From Maribellus comscasis (lineage in GTDB: Bacteria > Bacteroidota > Bacteroidia > Bacteroidales > Prolixibacteraceae): 64,000 nucleotides of DNA. Below, in pieces: positions 51,138 to 61,743 of this stretch. A program made the translations under genes and the position numbers. Location: contig NZ_CP046401.1 of the NCBI RefSeq assembly GCF_009762775.1, positions 6,460,001 to 6,524,000 of the forward strand, written 5' to 3'. The notes below the pieces were generated by a model. That model ran no database searches. It was not told where the DNA came from and worked only from the letters and a program-made list of their open reading frames with translations. The first letter of the stretch is position 1, and each line of letters opens with the position of its first letter.

Positions 51138-51343
51138 TGGGTTTTCTTTAACTGTTTGAATTTAGACATACGAAAGTCCGGATTGTTCGATTCATCTGCT
51201 ATATTTTGCTTTTTAATTTATTGCGATACAGAAAGGAAGAATTCGGTATCGTTTTCAATATGTTAAAGGATTTGTTTTAATGAAATCATCGTCGGTGTTT
51301 TTGAACTTTAAATACATGTTTTGGTCTCGAATGAACCCAAATG

Positions 51344-51378
51344 AAACGGGCTGTTCAGAATTGTTGAACAGCCCGTTT
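51344..51378. terminator. Strong terminator hairpin, 14-bp stem
   Basis: AAACGGGCTGTTCA (51344-51357) pairs perfectly with TGAACAGCCCGTTT (51365-51378) around a 7-base loop. Located 20 bp after the stop of the tricorn-type protease gene on the minus strand, it would end that transcript. Confidence 0.8.
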
Positions 51379-51397
51379 CTTATACTGCTAATTTATT

Positions 51398-54300
51398 CTA
51401 TTTTTTTAAAGCCGGTGTTGAATACGTAGGATGTGAATCATCTGTTTTTCCTTCTTTTTCAACAAGTTTAAGTGCTTCCTGAACTGCCCGTACCAACTGC
51501 GGATCGAATCCTTTTGCGAGAGATTTAGCATCCTGCCGCACCTCGATATCAGGAGCAACACCTTTATTTTCAGCGATCCATTCTTTTTTTACGGGATCAT
51601 AGACTGCATTTGTCGGAGCAGTTAACGCGCCCCCGTCAACAAGGCTGTAGTGTACAGCCGAGGCTACCAGTCCACCCCAGGTTCTTGTCCCGATAAGTGG
51701 CCCCGCATTCTGATGGCGGAATACCCAGGGGAAAAAGTCGCCACCTGAACCCGCTAATTCGTTTATTAACAAAACTTTTGGTCCTAAAATTCCGGCAGGT
51801 AATACCCATGGTTTTCCATCTTTTACTTCGTTGGTTACTGCTGCTCTGAGTTTTCTGGTCATTAAATCCACCATATAATCATCCAGTAATCCACCTCCGT
51901 TAAACCGCTCGTCGATAACGGCCCCTTCTTTGTCCTGCTGTGCGAAGAAATAACGGTTAAACGATACAAAACCGTTGCCGCCGGTATTCGGAATCCATAC
52001 ATAAGCCAGCTTGCCGTTTGACAAGCTGTCAACCAGCCGGCGATTATCTTCAACCCAGGCACGCTGACGCAATCCGCTTTCGCTCCGAATAGGTTTTACA
52101 GTAATTGTCCATGAATCTTTAAAATCAGGTTTATCGTTGATTTGCAAAACAGTTTGAATACCTGAAGTACCATCTAAATATTGATACAAATCTTCTTTTG
52201 TAGTCACCTCTTCACCATTTACGCCTACAATGTAATTACCGGTTTTTACTTTTAAACCTGGCTCTTCAAGCGGGCTTGATAAATTTGGATTCCAGCTTTC
52301 GGTTGTATAAATTCGTTTAATTTTCCAGTATCCTTTTTCAGGAGTAAAATCTGCTCCCAGTAATCCTACTGAATTTCTTTCTGTCTCAGGGTAGTCTCCG
52401 CCAAAAACAAAACTGTGCCCAACAGAAAGTTCGCCATTTACCTGATCAAGGATATAAGTTAAATCTGCTCTGTGTTTGACATGTGGAATAAGAGGTGCAT
52501 AACGCGCATGAACCCGATCCCAGTCGCGGCCGTGCATATTGGGTGCATAAAAATAATCCTTTTCGTAACGCCAGGCTTCCTCAAACATCTGATTCCACTC
52601 CTGCGAGCGGTTTAATTTCATTTTCAACTCCACCTTCAGGCTTTCACTATCTTTCCCATTCGGTTTTGTTGCATCCATTACCTTCCATGAACCACTTAAT
52701 CTACCGAGGATTTTTTTACTGTCTGCCGACAAAGAAACACTTCCCACGCCCTCTATATAAGGAGTAGCTTTTTGGTCTTCCAAAGAGAATTTTTGTAGCG
52801 TTAAACCAGGTGAGTTTGGAATTCTTTCACCAATAAATACGGTTCCTTCAGGCCCGGCTAAGGCATATTGATAATTTCTGACAGGTATTGGCAACGCAAT
52901 TATTCTGCGGTCGATTCCTTCAAAATCGATTTTTACAGAATCATTTTTTTCGGCTTTTTCTTCATCCTTCTTTTCTTCTTCTGATTTTTTGTCCTCCTTT
53001 TTGTTGTCTTTCTTATCTTCTTCTTCTTTATTTTCATTGTCATCTTTCACTTCTTCCTCGTCGCTTTTTAGTTTAAATGGCGATGCTTCGTCTTTTTGAA
53101 GATTGACAACATAGGCAGCGTATTCGGGATTGGCAGTCATTGCACTGGTGTTCGCCCATCCCGATCCTAATGCCAGTTCTGTACTGGCCAAAAAGTAAAG
53201 GTGTTTTTTGTCGCGGTCGAAAGTAGGAGAGAACGCATCAGCCAGTTCATCAGTGACCGTTGTGATACTTTTGTTTTCTACCGACCACAATTTGATTCTT
53301 CTGAAATTATTATCTCCCGATTTAGAATAAGCCAGCCACTTTGAGTCAGGAGACCAGGTTAATCCTAAAGAGCCCCTTTCCTGGTTATTACCGGCTAAAT
53401 CGATGGTTTGAATATTCCCTGATTCAACTTCAATAACACGGATTCTGGCATCGTCATCGTCAAAAGCAATATATTTCCCATCCGGCGACCACACCGGTTC
53501 CCATCCTAAGTTTGATTCTCCGATGGAGATAGTTCTGGGCTCGCTTAAGCCATCCTGGTTTCCAATCATTAACGAATAATTTCCGCCCTTATCAGAAAAC
53601 CAGGCAATTTTATCTCCTTTTGGCGACCAAACCGGTGTCCTGTCGGCAATATCAGAAGAGTTTGTCAGGTTTCTTACATTACCGTTTTCAACCGGAATAG
53701 TAAAAATTTCTCCACGTGATTCCATGATTGCCCTTTTCCCGGTAGGTGAGAGCGACGCAGAACGAACCGAATTACTCACATCTTCCCATTTTTCATCAGC
53801 CCAGGGGAAGTCACCTGCAATAGTAATATCAAGTTGGGTAATTTTATTATTTGTAAGATTGAGCAGGTTTAATAAACCTTTGTGTTCAAAAACAAGTTGG
53901 TTCCCGTTACCGGCTACCCACTTTACATCGGTTTCTGAAAAATGAGTGATTTGTTTTAATTCTTTTGTTTTTGGCGAATACGACCATATATTTGAAATCC
54001 AGTCCCGGTCGGAAAGAAAATAAATTTGGTCACCCAGCCAAATCGGTTTTATATCAATGGTTCTTTCATTTGGCAGTAATTCTTCCGACATATCTTTCAG
54101 ATTCAAAACAACCAATGGCGTATTTTGTCCACCGCGATAATTTCTCCATTCTCCATCCCAGCGGGAAACGCGGTCGATAACGATTTGTTTTCCATCAGGT
54201 GAAAATGAGCCATCGGCGCCCCACTGTTCGGTAAGCAATTCAGAAGGGCCACCGTCTTTTGACACGGTCCAGAGTCGCCCGTAACCCGTTGGGGCTGTTT

Positions 54301-54679
54301 CCCGTGACGTTGAATATAAAATATATTTGCCATCAGGAGTCCAGTCGCAAACAGTTGCAGAGCTGGGATACCAGGTTAATCTTTGAGGCATTCCACCTTC
54401 CACTGATACGGTATAAACAGCGCTTACTCCTGAACGGTTAGAAGTAAAAGCAATGGTTTTTCCATCAGGTGAGAAATGAGGATTGCTTTCTACAGCACCT
54501 GTATTGGTTAGTCTTTTAGTTTGATTTGTCTTCAAATCGGTAACCCAAATATCGCTGCCGTAAGTAAAGGCTACATGTGTTTCGCTAAGTGCAGGCTGGC
54601 GCAACAGTTTTGTGCCCTGTGCAACTGTAATAGCAACAATACCAAATACAAATAGTGCAGTTAAATACAAATTTTTCAT
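51398..54679 (-). CDS. Tricorn-type S41 family protease
   Basis: This 1093-residue protein has a signal peptide (VTVAQ-type end). The N-terminal third carries WD40-like TolB repeats of the form F-S-P-D-G-K-x-I-A-F (HFSPDGKTIAFTSNRSG, WSPDGKYIAFDDDD). A core PDZ-like region (EEPGLKVKTGNYIVGVNGEEV) and the S41 catalytic block with IDERFNGGGLLDDY and INELAGSGGDFFPWVFRH (nucleophile Ser, about residue 972) follow. An unusual poly-Glu/Lys/Asp insertion (about 545-595, for example EEEDKKDNKKEDKKSEEEKK) links the two propeller halves. The family hydrolyses oligopeptides; here it is exported. Length matches bacterial tricorn homologues apart from the charged insert. Confidence 0.9.
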   Translation of the reverse strand: MKNLYLTALFVFGIVAITVAQGTKLLRQPALSETHVAFTYGSDIWVTDLKTNQTKRLTNTGAVESNPHFSPDGKTIAFTSNRSGVSAVYTVSVEGGMPQRLTWYPSSATVCDWTPDGKYILYSTSRETAPTGYGRLWTVSKDGGPSELLTEQWGADGSFSPDGKQIVIDRVSRWDGEWRNYRGGQNTPLVVLNLKDMSEELLPNERTIDIKPIWLGDQIYFLSDRDWISNIWSYSPKTKELKQITHFSETDVKWVAGNGNQLVFEHKGLLNLLNLTNNKITQLDITIAGDFPWADEKWEDVSNSVRSASLSPTGKRAIMESRGEIFTIPVENGNVRNLTNSSDIADRTPVWSPKGDKIAWFSDKGGNYSLMIGNQDGLSEPRTISIGESNLGWEPVWSPDGKYIAFDDDDARIRVIEVESGNIQTIDLAGNNQERGSLGLTWSPDSKWLAYSKSGDNNFRRIKLWSVENKSITTVTDELADAFSPTFDRDKKHLYFLASTELALGSGWANTSAMTANPEYAAYVVNLQKDEASPFKLKSDEEEVKDDNENKEEEDKKDNKKEDKKSEEEKKDEEKAEKNDSVKIDFEGIDRRIIALPIPVRNYQYALAGPEGTVFIGERIPNSPGLTLQKFSLEDQKATPYIEGVGSVSLSADSKKILGRLSGSWKVMDATKPNGKDSESLKVELKMKLNRSQEWNQMFEEAWRYEKDYFYAPNMHGRDWDRVHARYAPLIPHVKHRADLTYILDQVNGELSVGHSFVFGGDYPETERNSVGLLGADFTPEKGYWKIKRIYTTESWNPNLSSPLEEPGLKVKTGNYIVGVNGEEVTTKEDLYQYLDGTSGIQTVLQINDKPDFKDSWTITVKPIRSESGLRQRAWVEDNRRLVDSLSNGKLAYVWIPNTGGNGFVSFNRYFFAQQDKEGAVIDERFNGGGLLDDYMVDLMTRKLRAAVTNEVKDGKPWVLPAGILGPKVLLINELAGSGGDFFPWVFRHQNAGPLIGTRTWGGLVASAVHYSLVDGGALTAPTNAVYDPVKKEWIAENKGVAPDIEVRQDAKSLAKGFDPQLVRAVQEALKLVEKEGKTDDSHPTYSTPALKK

Positions 54680-54990
54680 AAAAATTATTTTGAATGATTA
54701 ATTGATAAAGCAATGAAATGATTCATAAATAAATGGTTTCTGACATTTCGGCAAATCTTGTAGTTTCTACAGAAAGTACTTTTCGATATACCAAATTAGA
54801 CTTCTTAGATTCAGAATTGTTACAATATACAAGTATCTAAGTTAGAAAAAGTTTTGAAGTGAAGTAACATCTTTTTAATCATTCTGCGTTATACGGAGTA
54901 GCAATCCGGGTAATGTTCCAACGTTTAAAACGAATTTTGGGAGTATGTTTTTTGCTTTAATATTATCTTTTTGGGGAATAATTTGGCCAA
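54680..54990. other. Intergenic region, nothing recognised
   Basis: This AT-rich stretch between the protease start and the MarC-family gene holds no supported coding frame or hairpin. It should contain the minus-strand promoter for the protease. Confidence 0.6.
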
Positions 54991-55590
54991 CTAAAAGAAC
55001 ATATTTTTTATTCCTGTTAGCATCATATTTACACCTATGGCGCCAATAAAAAAACCGTTTAAACGGAGCAATACTTCCATGTTTTTATCGAAAGCTTTTT
55101 TAAACTTTCGTTTTTCAATGCTGTCTCTAAACTTCTTTAAAAGAAACAAAATGAGGAAGTTAACAGTAAATATGATAATTAAAGCCAGAGAGCCTATAAG
55201 ATAGGAATGTTTTTGAGAGAGCAGGATGCTGAGTGAAATGGTTCCTGCACCAACCATAAAAGGCAAGGCAATCTCCGAAGCCAGATCATCCAGGTTTTCT
55301 TTAATCATAATAAGGGCTTTTTCGCCACGAACGATAAAAATATAGGCATAAGAAAAGATGATTATACCACCAAATATTCGGAATGATTCAAAATTGATGG
55401 CGAATATCTTTCTGAAAATTATATCTCCAAAAAAGAAAAAAAGCAAACAAACAAAAAATGAAATTAGCGATGCTTTAAAAATTACGAGCAAATAACTTTT
55501 GTGTGTTAAATCTTTCCGAATGGGTTCGAGATAAAGAAATAAAGCAAAAGGATTTAACATGACAAGTATTTCAATAATGGAAGAAATCAT
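54991..55590 (-). CDS. MarC-family membrane protein
   Basis: This 199-residue protein has six hydrophobic segments and the MarC/UPF0056 N-terminus (SSIIEILVMLNPFALFLYLEPIRKDLTHKSY). Further family marks are FGGIIIFSYAYIFIVRGEKAL and ALPFMVGAGTISLSILLSQKHSY. The name derives from an unproven link to antibiotic resistance; the molecular role is unknown. It is transcribed alone in the minus direction. Confidence 0.88.
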   Translation of the reverse strand: MISSIIEILVMLNPFALFLYLEPIRKDLTHKSYLLVIFKASLISFFVCLLFFFFGDIIFRKIFAINFESFRIFGGIIIFSYAYIFIVRGEKALIMIKENLDDLASEIALPFMVGAGTISLSILLSQKHSYLIGSLALIIIFTVNFLILFLLKKFRDSIEKRKFKKAFDKNMEVLLRLNGFFIGAIGVNMMLTGIKNMFF

Positions 55591-55805
55591 ATTTTTGTTT
55601 CGTTTTTTATATTTGATTTTTTTGATGGTTATTTTTCTTTTTCAGAGTGGGGCAAAGTTACCATCAAATTGATGGTTTGACAATAAATCTGACAACGGAT
55701 TTTTTGTTTTAATTAATTTGTGTCAGGATGAAGTTTCTTTTTTTGATTTTTTTACAACATCAAAAGTCCGGCAATAAAATCTTCAATATGTTCCTTTTTT
55801 CGAAA

Positions 55806-56642
55806 CTATTTTGCTTTCATATACTTGTAATGCACGTCGCCAAATAGCTTATGAGCAACAGATTTAGTATGACATGAATTACAATCCATTTTTCCACTGA
55901 TGTTGTTCAGTTTTCCTTCTTTGCCATGACAGGTTAAACAAGTGCCTGCATTATCGTTATTCTGATAGACAGTTACGTAATCATCATTAAAAAAACTGTT
56001 GAGTGACGTGGTTACCTTGGCTGCCACTTCGCCCGATAAACGGCGACACCTTTCTTTTCGTTCATCACTGTCGATTTTAAAACCGGATGCTTTACCCCAA
56101 TTGATTGTAGAGGCATGACAGAGTGTAGAATGAGATACAGACGAAGCGGGAGTGTAATCCATAACAGCCTTCCTGGGTTTGAATACCGGAAGCTGGGTAT
56201 TTTCATACCATTGAAACAGGTCGTTTATCAAACTGTCCCTCATCTTTTTATCGCCAACAAACAAGCCGATTAAAGCCGCCGCTCCGTTGAGCGCACCACA
56301 TAAAGTTCCAAAACCTCCAACGCCACCATGTCCGTATTTCATCATATCAAAAGGAAATGAAGCGTATTCGCCTCCGAATTTTTCGGCAATTTGAGAAGCA
56401 ACTCCATAAAAGCTTGCATACATGCAGCTTCCGACACTGTATTGATCGTAGGCAATTTGACCTGAGATTGCGGGGTCCAAGTAAGCATATTTCCAGTTGT
56501 TTTCACTTTTTCCCGGCTCAAGTTTTTGAGGTTTTTTTTCGGGAAGTGGCTCGGGTTTAAAAGCCTGGGTGAGTGTTAAAACGCCGGCTCCACCTCCAAT
56601 AATAGCTCCGGCTGCTATTTTCATTGCACTGCGTCGTTTCAT
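55806..56642 (-). CDS. Split-Soret-type cytochrome c (C_GCAxxG_C_C family)
   Basis: The 278-residue protein starts MKRRSAMKIAAGAIIGGGAGV, a twin-arginine-type signal with RR and a hydrophobic stretch. The middle contains GSCMYASFYGVASQI, MMKYGHGGVGGFGTLCGALNGAAALIG and STLCHASTINW, the Cys-rich helical pattern of the C_GCAxxG_C_C family. Two heme motifs close the protein, CLTCH (235-239) and CNSCH (254-258), as in split-Soret cytochromes c of sulfate reducers. Periplasmic electron transfer is inferred. No partner oxidoreductase lies nearby. The 323 bases between its start and the enolase terminator hold nothing I recognise. Confidence 0.78.
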   Translation of the reverse strand: MKRRSAMKIAAGAIIGGGAGVLTLTQAFKPEPLPEKKPQKLEPGKSENNWKYAYLDPAISGQIAYDQYSVGSCMYASFYGVASQIAEKFGGEYASFPFDMMKYGHGGVGGFGTLCGALNGAAALIGLFVGDKKMRDSLINDLFQWYENTQLPVFKPRKAVMDYTPASSVSHSTLCHASTINWGKASGFKIDSDERKERCRRLSGEVAAKVTTSLNSFFNDDYVTVYQNNDNAGTCLTCHGKEGKLNNISGKMDCNSCHTKSVAHKLFGDVHYKYMKAK

Positions 56643-56965
56643 TTTTGGTTATTTTAATGGATAGTATCTAAAGTCTATCGAATATGCAATTTTTTGAGCA
56701 AAAGCCAGTAAAATTTTTATTAAAAGATAAGATACCTGCTAAAGTTTTTACAAAAAAGTAATAGAAGTTCGATTTATTTTAATAGAAAAGTTACTTGTAA
56801 AATCATCATGTAATAGCTTTCCGGAAAGGCTGAGTGTCCTTGTTTTTGAGATTCGATATGTAGGAATGGAGTTCTTTAAATTAGGATTGACGGCCTTTTA
56901 TTCATAATAAAATACAAGTTCAGCACAGCATGTTCAAAAGGTATTACACAAGCAGATTATAACAA

Positions 56966-56997
56966 AAAAGCCGCCCTTCATCAGAAAGACGGCTTTT
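56966..56997 (-). terminator. Enolase terminator
   Basis: On the minus strand, AAAAGCCG (complement of 56990-56997) pairs with CGGCTTTT, and the stem extends inward with CTTTC/GAAGG plus wobble pairs around a TGAT loop, followed by a T-run. It lies 22 bp after the enolase stop codon. Confidence 0.85.
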
Positions 56998-57018
56998 ATT
57001 GATATTCTATATCTTAGA

Positions 57019-58374
<1,356 letters not shown>

Positions 58375-58400
58375 TTACTCCTAATTTGCCAAAAGCAGCT

Positions 58401-58408
58401 CAAAGATA
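58401..58408 (-). promoter_or_regulatory. -7 promoter box of enolase gene
   Basis: On the minus strand TATCTTTG fits TAnnTTTG exactly and sits 84 bases before the enolase start. A TTTG 16 bases further upstream could serve as the -33 element, although the spacing is shorter than the usual 19-21. Confidence 0.5.
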
Positions 58409-58604
58409 GCAAATTGTTTTATGTCAAACGGAGGCAAAACAAAAAGGTTACCAATATTTCATATAGGGTTAACTTAAAAATCGGGACTATAAAAGGTCTG
58501 TGTTTCTTTTATATTGCAGTTTGTTAAATTATCTAAATGTTGGAATTTTGCTTTATCTGATAGAAATTATCTATAAGTGTTGTTTTGTAAATCTCATTGT
58601 GTTC

Positions 58605-58631
58605 GACAAAATGTGTTTTTTGTCATTTTTT
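58605..58631 (+). promoter_or_regulatory. Terminator-like hairpin in the M6 protease leader
   Basis: GACAAAA (58605-58611) and TTTTGTC (58618-58624) form a 7-bp stem with a 6-base loop, followed by ATTTTTT. It lies 54 bp before the protease start and could attenuate its expression. No other feature is seen in the 367-base gap besides the enolase promoter region. Confidence 0.35.
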
Positions 58632-58684
58632 GATAAGTGTATTATTGCCTTTTTTGAAAATCGTTGTATTAATTTAGTTATGAT

Positions 58685-60652
58685 ATGAAAAAAATACCTG
58701 TATTATTTATTCTTGTGTTGCTTTTAGCTTTTTGGGGATGTTCGCAAAAAGAGAAAAAAGTATCTGTGAAGAAAGTTGGTCCGATAGATCCGCAAATGGT
58801 GCAGGATCAGGACGATATGACCTGGGAAGATTACAAACCCATTCCAGAAATAAGTTGGGCTGATCCGTCGATAAAACCAAAACGGGGTTTTAAAATGGCT
58901 TTGGTTGCGGTTGATTTTCCTGATCAACCTTTTGTTATTACTCAACCCAAAGGCTCTGATTTATTTGGTAATCCGCAAATAGATCCGATTAAACGGGAGG
59001 ACGTTGCTCAATTTTATCGCGATTTTTTTATCAAACCATCAGATGTAAATCATGGCCAAACAATTAATGGTTACTGGATGGAGCAGTCGCGGGGAGAATT
59101 CGGGATTACTGAGGTTGATGCATATGGACCTTACCAGTTACCTAAAAATCTTTGGGAATATGGTTTAAACGAATGGGGACAAAATGATTTTACTCCCGAT
59201 GGAAGTAAACCCAAAGGAAGAATGGAACGTGATGTGGATTCGTTGTGGCGTGCAGAATACGGAGATTTGAGAAAAAATTACGACGCAATTTTACGAATTT
59301 ATGCGAGTTACGATGAAACCGGTGTTTGGCAGGAGTTTGGCGAAATGAAATTTAATTCAAAAGAAGATATTCCACCGGAATGGGGAAATCCGAATCCGGA
59401 TAAACCGCGTTGGGTAGCCACCCGTTATGTGCCCTGGACATCGTGGAAAGCAGGTGCAATGCAATGGGGAATTTCATCTATTCGTCAGGGCGAAAACTCA
59501 GGAACAATTACACATGAGCTGGGGCATTATGCTTTTAGGATAGGAGATAATAATAATAATCCTTATGTAGAACCTTACCGAAGAGCTGGTTCCGGTCCCT
59601 GGGATATGATGGACCGCGGCTGTTTTAATGGTCCGGGAGGTCCGCATAAACGCTGGGTGGTTCCCGCAATTGCCGGAGCTTCAATGCCGGCCGGGCTTAT
59701 GGTTCGTAACAGGATGAAAAATGATTTTTTAACCGAAGATGATATTTTAAGACTGAGTCGTGATAGCCTGGCTGTTACGGGACTTGCAGTTGCAAACATC
59801 ACTGCCCGCGCAGTTGAACCCTTTGAAGGAGAATATGCTGGTGTAATTGTTGAACTTGACGGAGAAGAACCGCATGATCGAACACCGGTTGACGACCCTG
59901 CTGAGAATCCACTTTCCCCGGGAATACCAAATTACGATTATTATTCTCTGGAAGTGGTTCAGAGAATTGGCTACGACTCTTATTGTCCGGATAATGGAGT
60001 ATTGCTCGCAAAGAACAGGGACAAAGAGAGCCGAAATGGCGGCGTAAATCAGTTTAATTGCTTTAACTGGGTTATTGACGCTCATCCGGAAGACATAAAT
60101 ATGGTGGATTACGATAAACCCAATGGCGAAAAGGTTATGCGTACAATTGCCGACTACCGCCAGTTGAATGATGCACTTTTCCATGCCGGCTTAAATTCGG
60201 GCAGTGAATTTGAGTATGATGACCCGTATAACCGGCTTCATTTTTATATTATTGATTTACATAGAAACCAGGAAGGCATCCTTTCTTATACTATTGGCGT
60301 TAAATCGCTTGATGGAAGCGGAGCTGCAAAAAGAGATTTTCAGTTAACCGCACCAAAAACAACAAAGGAAAGTGTTGCTCTTTTTACGCTGAAAAACAAA
60401 GATAAAAAAGCAGGTTTGGATGCCTCCTGTTTTGATAATGATATTTATCGTTTGGCGGTAAGTACTGAAGGAGAAGGCTTAAAAGCCGAAATTCTGAATG
60501 AATTGGCGGTTGTTTCATCAGGGGAAGAAATTTCTATTCCTGTTTATTTTAGCGAAGAAGATGGCGAAAAAAGCGATGTCAGAATAACTCTGACAGCTGT
60601 TTCAGAAAGCGATCCCAGCAAAAAGATGGAGGCTTCATATGTCATACCATAG
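58685..60652 (+). CDS. M6-type metalloprotease lipoprotein
   Basis: This 655-residue protein has lipobox FWGC (Cys19). The zinc site is HELGHYAFRIGD (H-E-x-x-H-x6-D), about residues 277-288, in a region MALVAVDFPDQPF...FYRDFFIKPS that matches the immune-inhibitor-A / M6 peptidase start. A WDMMDRG(C)F motif follows, equivalent to the Met-turn region. The C-terminal part (about 500-655) is a beta-sandwich. Family members are secreted proteases acting on extracellular proteins. It is transcribed alone, with a terminator at 60697. Confidence 0.82.
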   Translation: MKKIPVLFILVLLLAFWGCSQKEKKVSVKKVGPIDPQMVQDQDDMTWEDYKPIPEISWADPSIKPKRGFKMALVAVDFPDQPFVITQPKGSDLFGNPQIDPIKREDVAQFYRDFFIKPSDVNHGQTINGYWMEQSRGEFGITEVDAYGPYQLPKNLWEYGLNEWGQNDFTPDGSKPKGRMERDVDSLWRAEYGDLRKNYDAILRIYASYDETGVWQEFGEMKFNSKEDIPPEWGNPNPDKPRWVATRYVPWTSWKAGAMQWGISSIRQGENSGTITHELGHYAFRIGDNNNNPYVEPYRRAGSGPWDMMDRGCFNGPGGPHKRWVVPAIAGASMPAGLMVRNRMKNDFLTEDDILRLSRDSLAVTGLAVANITARAVEPFEGEYAGVIVELDGEEPHDRTPVDDPAENPLSPGIPNYDYYSLEVVQRIGYDSYCPDNGVLLAKNRDKESRNGGVNQFNCFNWVIDAHPEDINMVDYDKPNGEKVMRTIADYRQLNDALFHAGLNSGSEFEYDDPYNRLHFYIIDLHRNQEGILSYTIGVKSLDGSGAAKRDFQLTAPKTTKESVALFTLKNKDKKAGLDASCFDNDIYRLAVSTEGEGLKAEILNELAVVSSGEEISIPVYFSEEDGEKSDVRITLTAVSESDPSKKMEASYVIP

Positions 60653-60696
60653 GTCTTAAAAAGGAAACCTAATAACTACTGTTATATACAATCAAT

Positions 60697-60727
60697 AAAG
60701 CCGTTCCAACTATCGGGAGCGGCTTTT
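60697..60727. terminator. Bidirectional terminator between convergent genes
   Basis: AAAGCCGTTCC (60697-60707) pairs with GGGAGCGGCTTT (60715-60726), with one G/T wobble, followed by T and preceded by A-rich sequence, so it can end both the M6 protease and the DUF190 transcripts. Confidence 0.8.
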
Positions 60728-60754
60728 GCTATTTTAACTTCAAATGAGTACCGG

Positions 60755-61123
60755 CTATTTTTTTACTATCCGGTATTTTTCTCCAACTTCGTAGCGTAAA
60801 ACGTCCACTTCCTGGAATGTAACCAGTCCGCCTTTTTTACTATGGTCCATCAAGTTGTTTACTGTTTTCAGAAACTCGTTTAGTTTCTCCTTGTTGTCCG
60901 TAATCTCAACTGATACGGGCATATCAACTGAAAGTGCAAAAATTTTTTGCGTATGAATGGAATGGCTCGCCCCAAACGACATAATTCCTTTGTAAACGGT
61001 TGCACCCGCCAGCCCTGCTTCGCGTGCTTTAAAAACGATCTCTTCAAACAAAGGCCGCCCGTGAACTTTATCTGATTCACCAATATATATCTTTAAAATT
61101 CCCGCTTTCCCTGAAATATTCAT
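60755..61123 (-). CDS. DUF190 family protein
   Basis: I choose the internal ATG complementary to 61121-61123 (122 residues, MNISGKAGILKIYIGESDKVHGRPLFEEIV), because DUF190 proteins begin at this point; a start 60 bp upstream adds unmatched residues. The rest, KAREAGLAGATVYKGIMSFGASHSIHT and LPVSVEI-type VDMPVSVEITDNKEKL, fits the PII-like DUF190 fold. It is next to crcB, a common pairing, and may regulate or accompany fluoride export. Molecular function is not known. Confidence 0.85.
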   Translation of the reverse strand: MNISGKAGILKIYIGESDKVHGRPLFEEIVFKAREAGLAGATVYKGIMSFGASHSIHTQKIFALSVDMPVSVEITDNKEKLNEFLKTVNNLMDHSKKGGLVTFQEVDVLRYEVGEKYRIVKK

Positions 61124-61244
61124 GGTATTTTTTTTTATGTTTTTACACGGAAAAAAGATATAAGTTTCATTTGGGTGAGACAAAATTGTTTGTTTTAGCT
61201 TTGAGATTTGTTGTCTGGAGTTAAAACTTACTGTTTAGTGGTGT

Positions 61245-61625
61245 TTAGAATACCGCCCTTACCAAAATTACGCCAAGATAGACTGCTAAAATTCCTAAAA
61301 ACAGACTTCCTCCAACGTTCCAAAAAAACTGGCCAAAGGTGCCCGTCTTCAGCATGGTAAAATTATTATAGGCAAAAGAAGAAAAAGTAGTAAAACCGCC
61401 ACAAAACCCAACGGCAAGAAACATACGCCATTCTGCGTTCATCAGGTTTCCTTTTTCGGCCAAAGCGAAAACAATACCAATTATAAAACTACCTGTAATA
61501 TTTGCAATCATTGTTCCCAGCGGGAAAGTGCTGGTAAGTCCCTTCTCAACAGTAATTTGTACCAGGTAGCGCATTACACTTCCAATAAATCCGCCGGTGC
61601 CAACAAGTAATAAGGTGCGTATCAT
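61245..61625 (-). CDS. crcB: CrcB fluoride channel
   Basis: I choose the ATG complementary to 61623-61625 (126 residues, MIRTLLLVGTGGFIGSVMRYLVQ). Four membrane helices carry the CrcB/Fluc hallmarks: GGFIGSVMRY, FPLGTMIANITGSFIIGIV, FLAVGFCGGFTTFSSFAYN with the phenylalanine-lined pore, and a final helix GGSLFLGILAVYLGVILV. The protein exports toxic fluoride as a dual-topology dimer. I looked for a fluoride riboswitch in its leader and saw none. Confidence 0.93.
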   Translation of the reverse strand: MIRTLLLVGTGGFIGSVMRYLVQITVEKGLTSTFPLGTMIANITGSFIIGIVFALAEKGNLMNAEWRMFLAVGFCGGFTTFSSFAYNNFTMLKTGTFGQFFWNVGGSLFLGILAVYLGVILVRAVF

Positions 61626-61743
61626 TTTGTTGTAAATTAGTATTGCCATTTTAAGCGCGAGGATTGAAAGATGTTAAGATTAACACTTAAATTTCCACGG
61701 AGCTTTATAAACTATTATTTTTAAGCATTCAAAAGTAATAAAA

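Noticed and set aside
58500..58688. 62-codon plus-strand frame before the M6 protease
   Set aside because: Low-complexity Phe/Leu/Cys/Ile-rich sequence in an AT-rich leader, overlapping the protease start; no signal of a real gene.
61626..61743. Possible fluoride riboswitch upstream of crcB
   Set aside because: The conserved riboswitch blocks were not found on the minus strand in this short leader.
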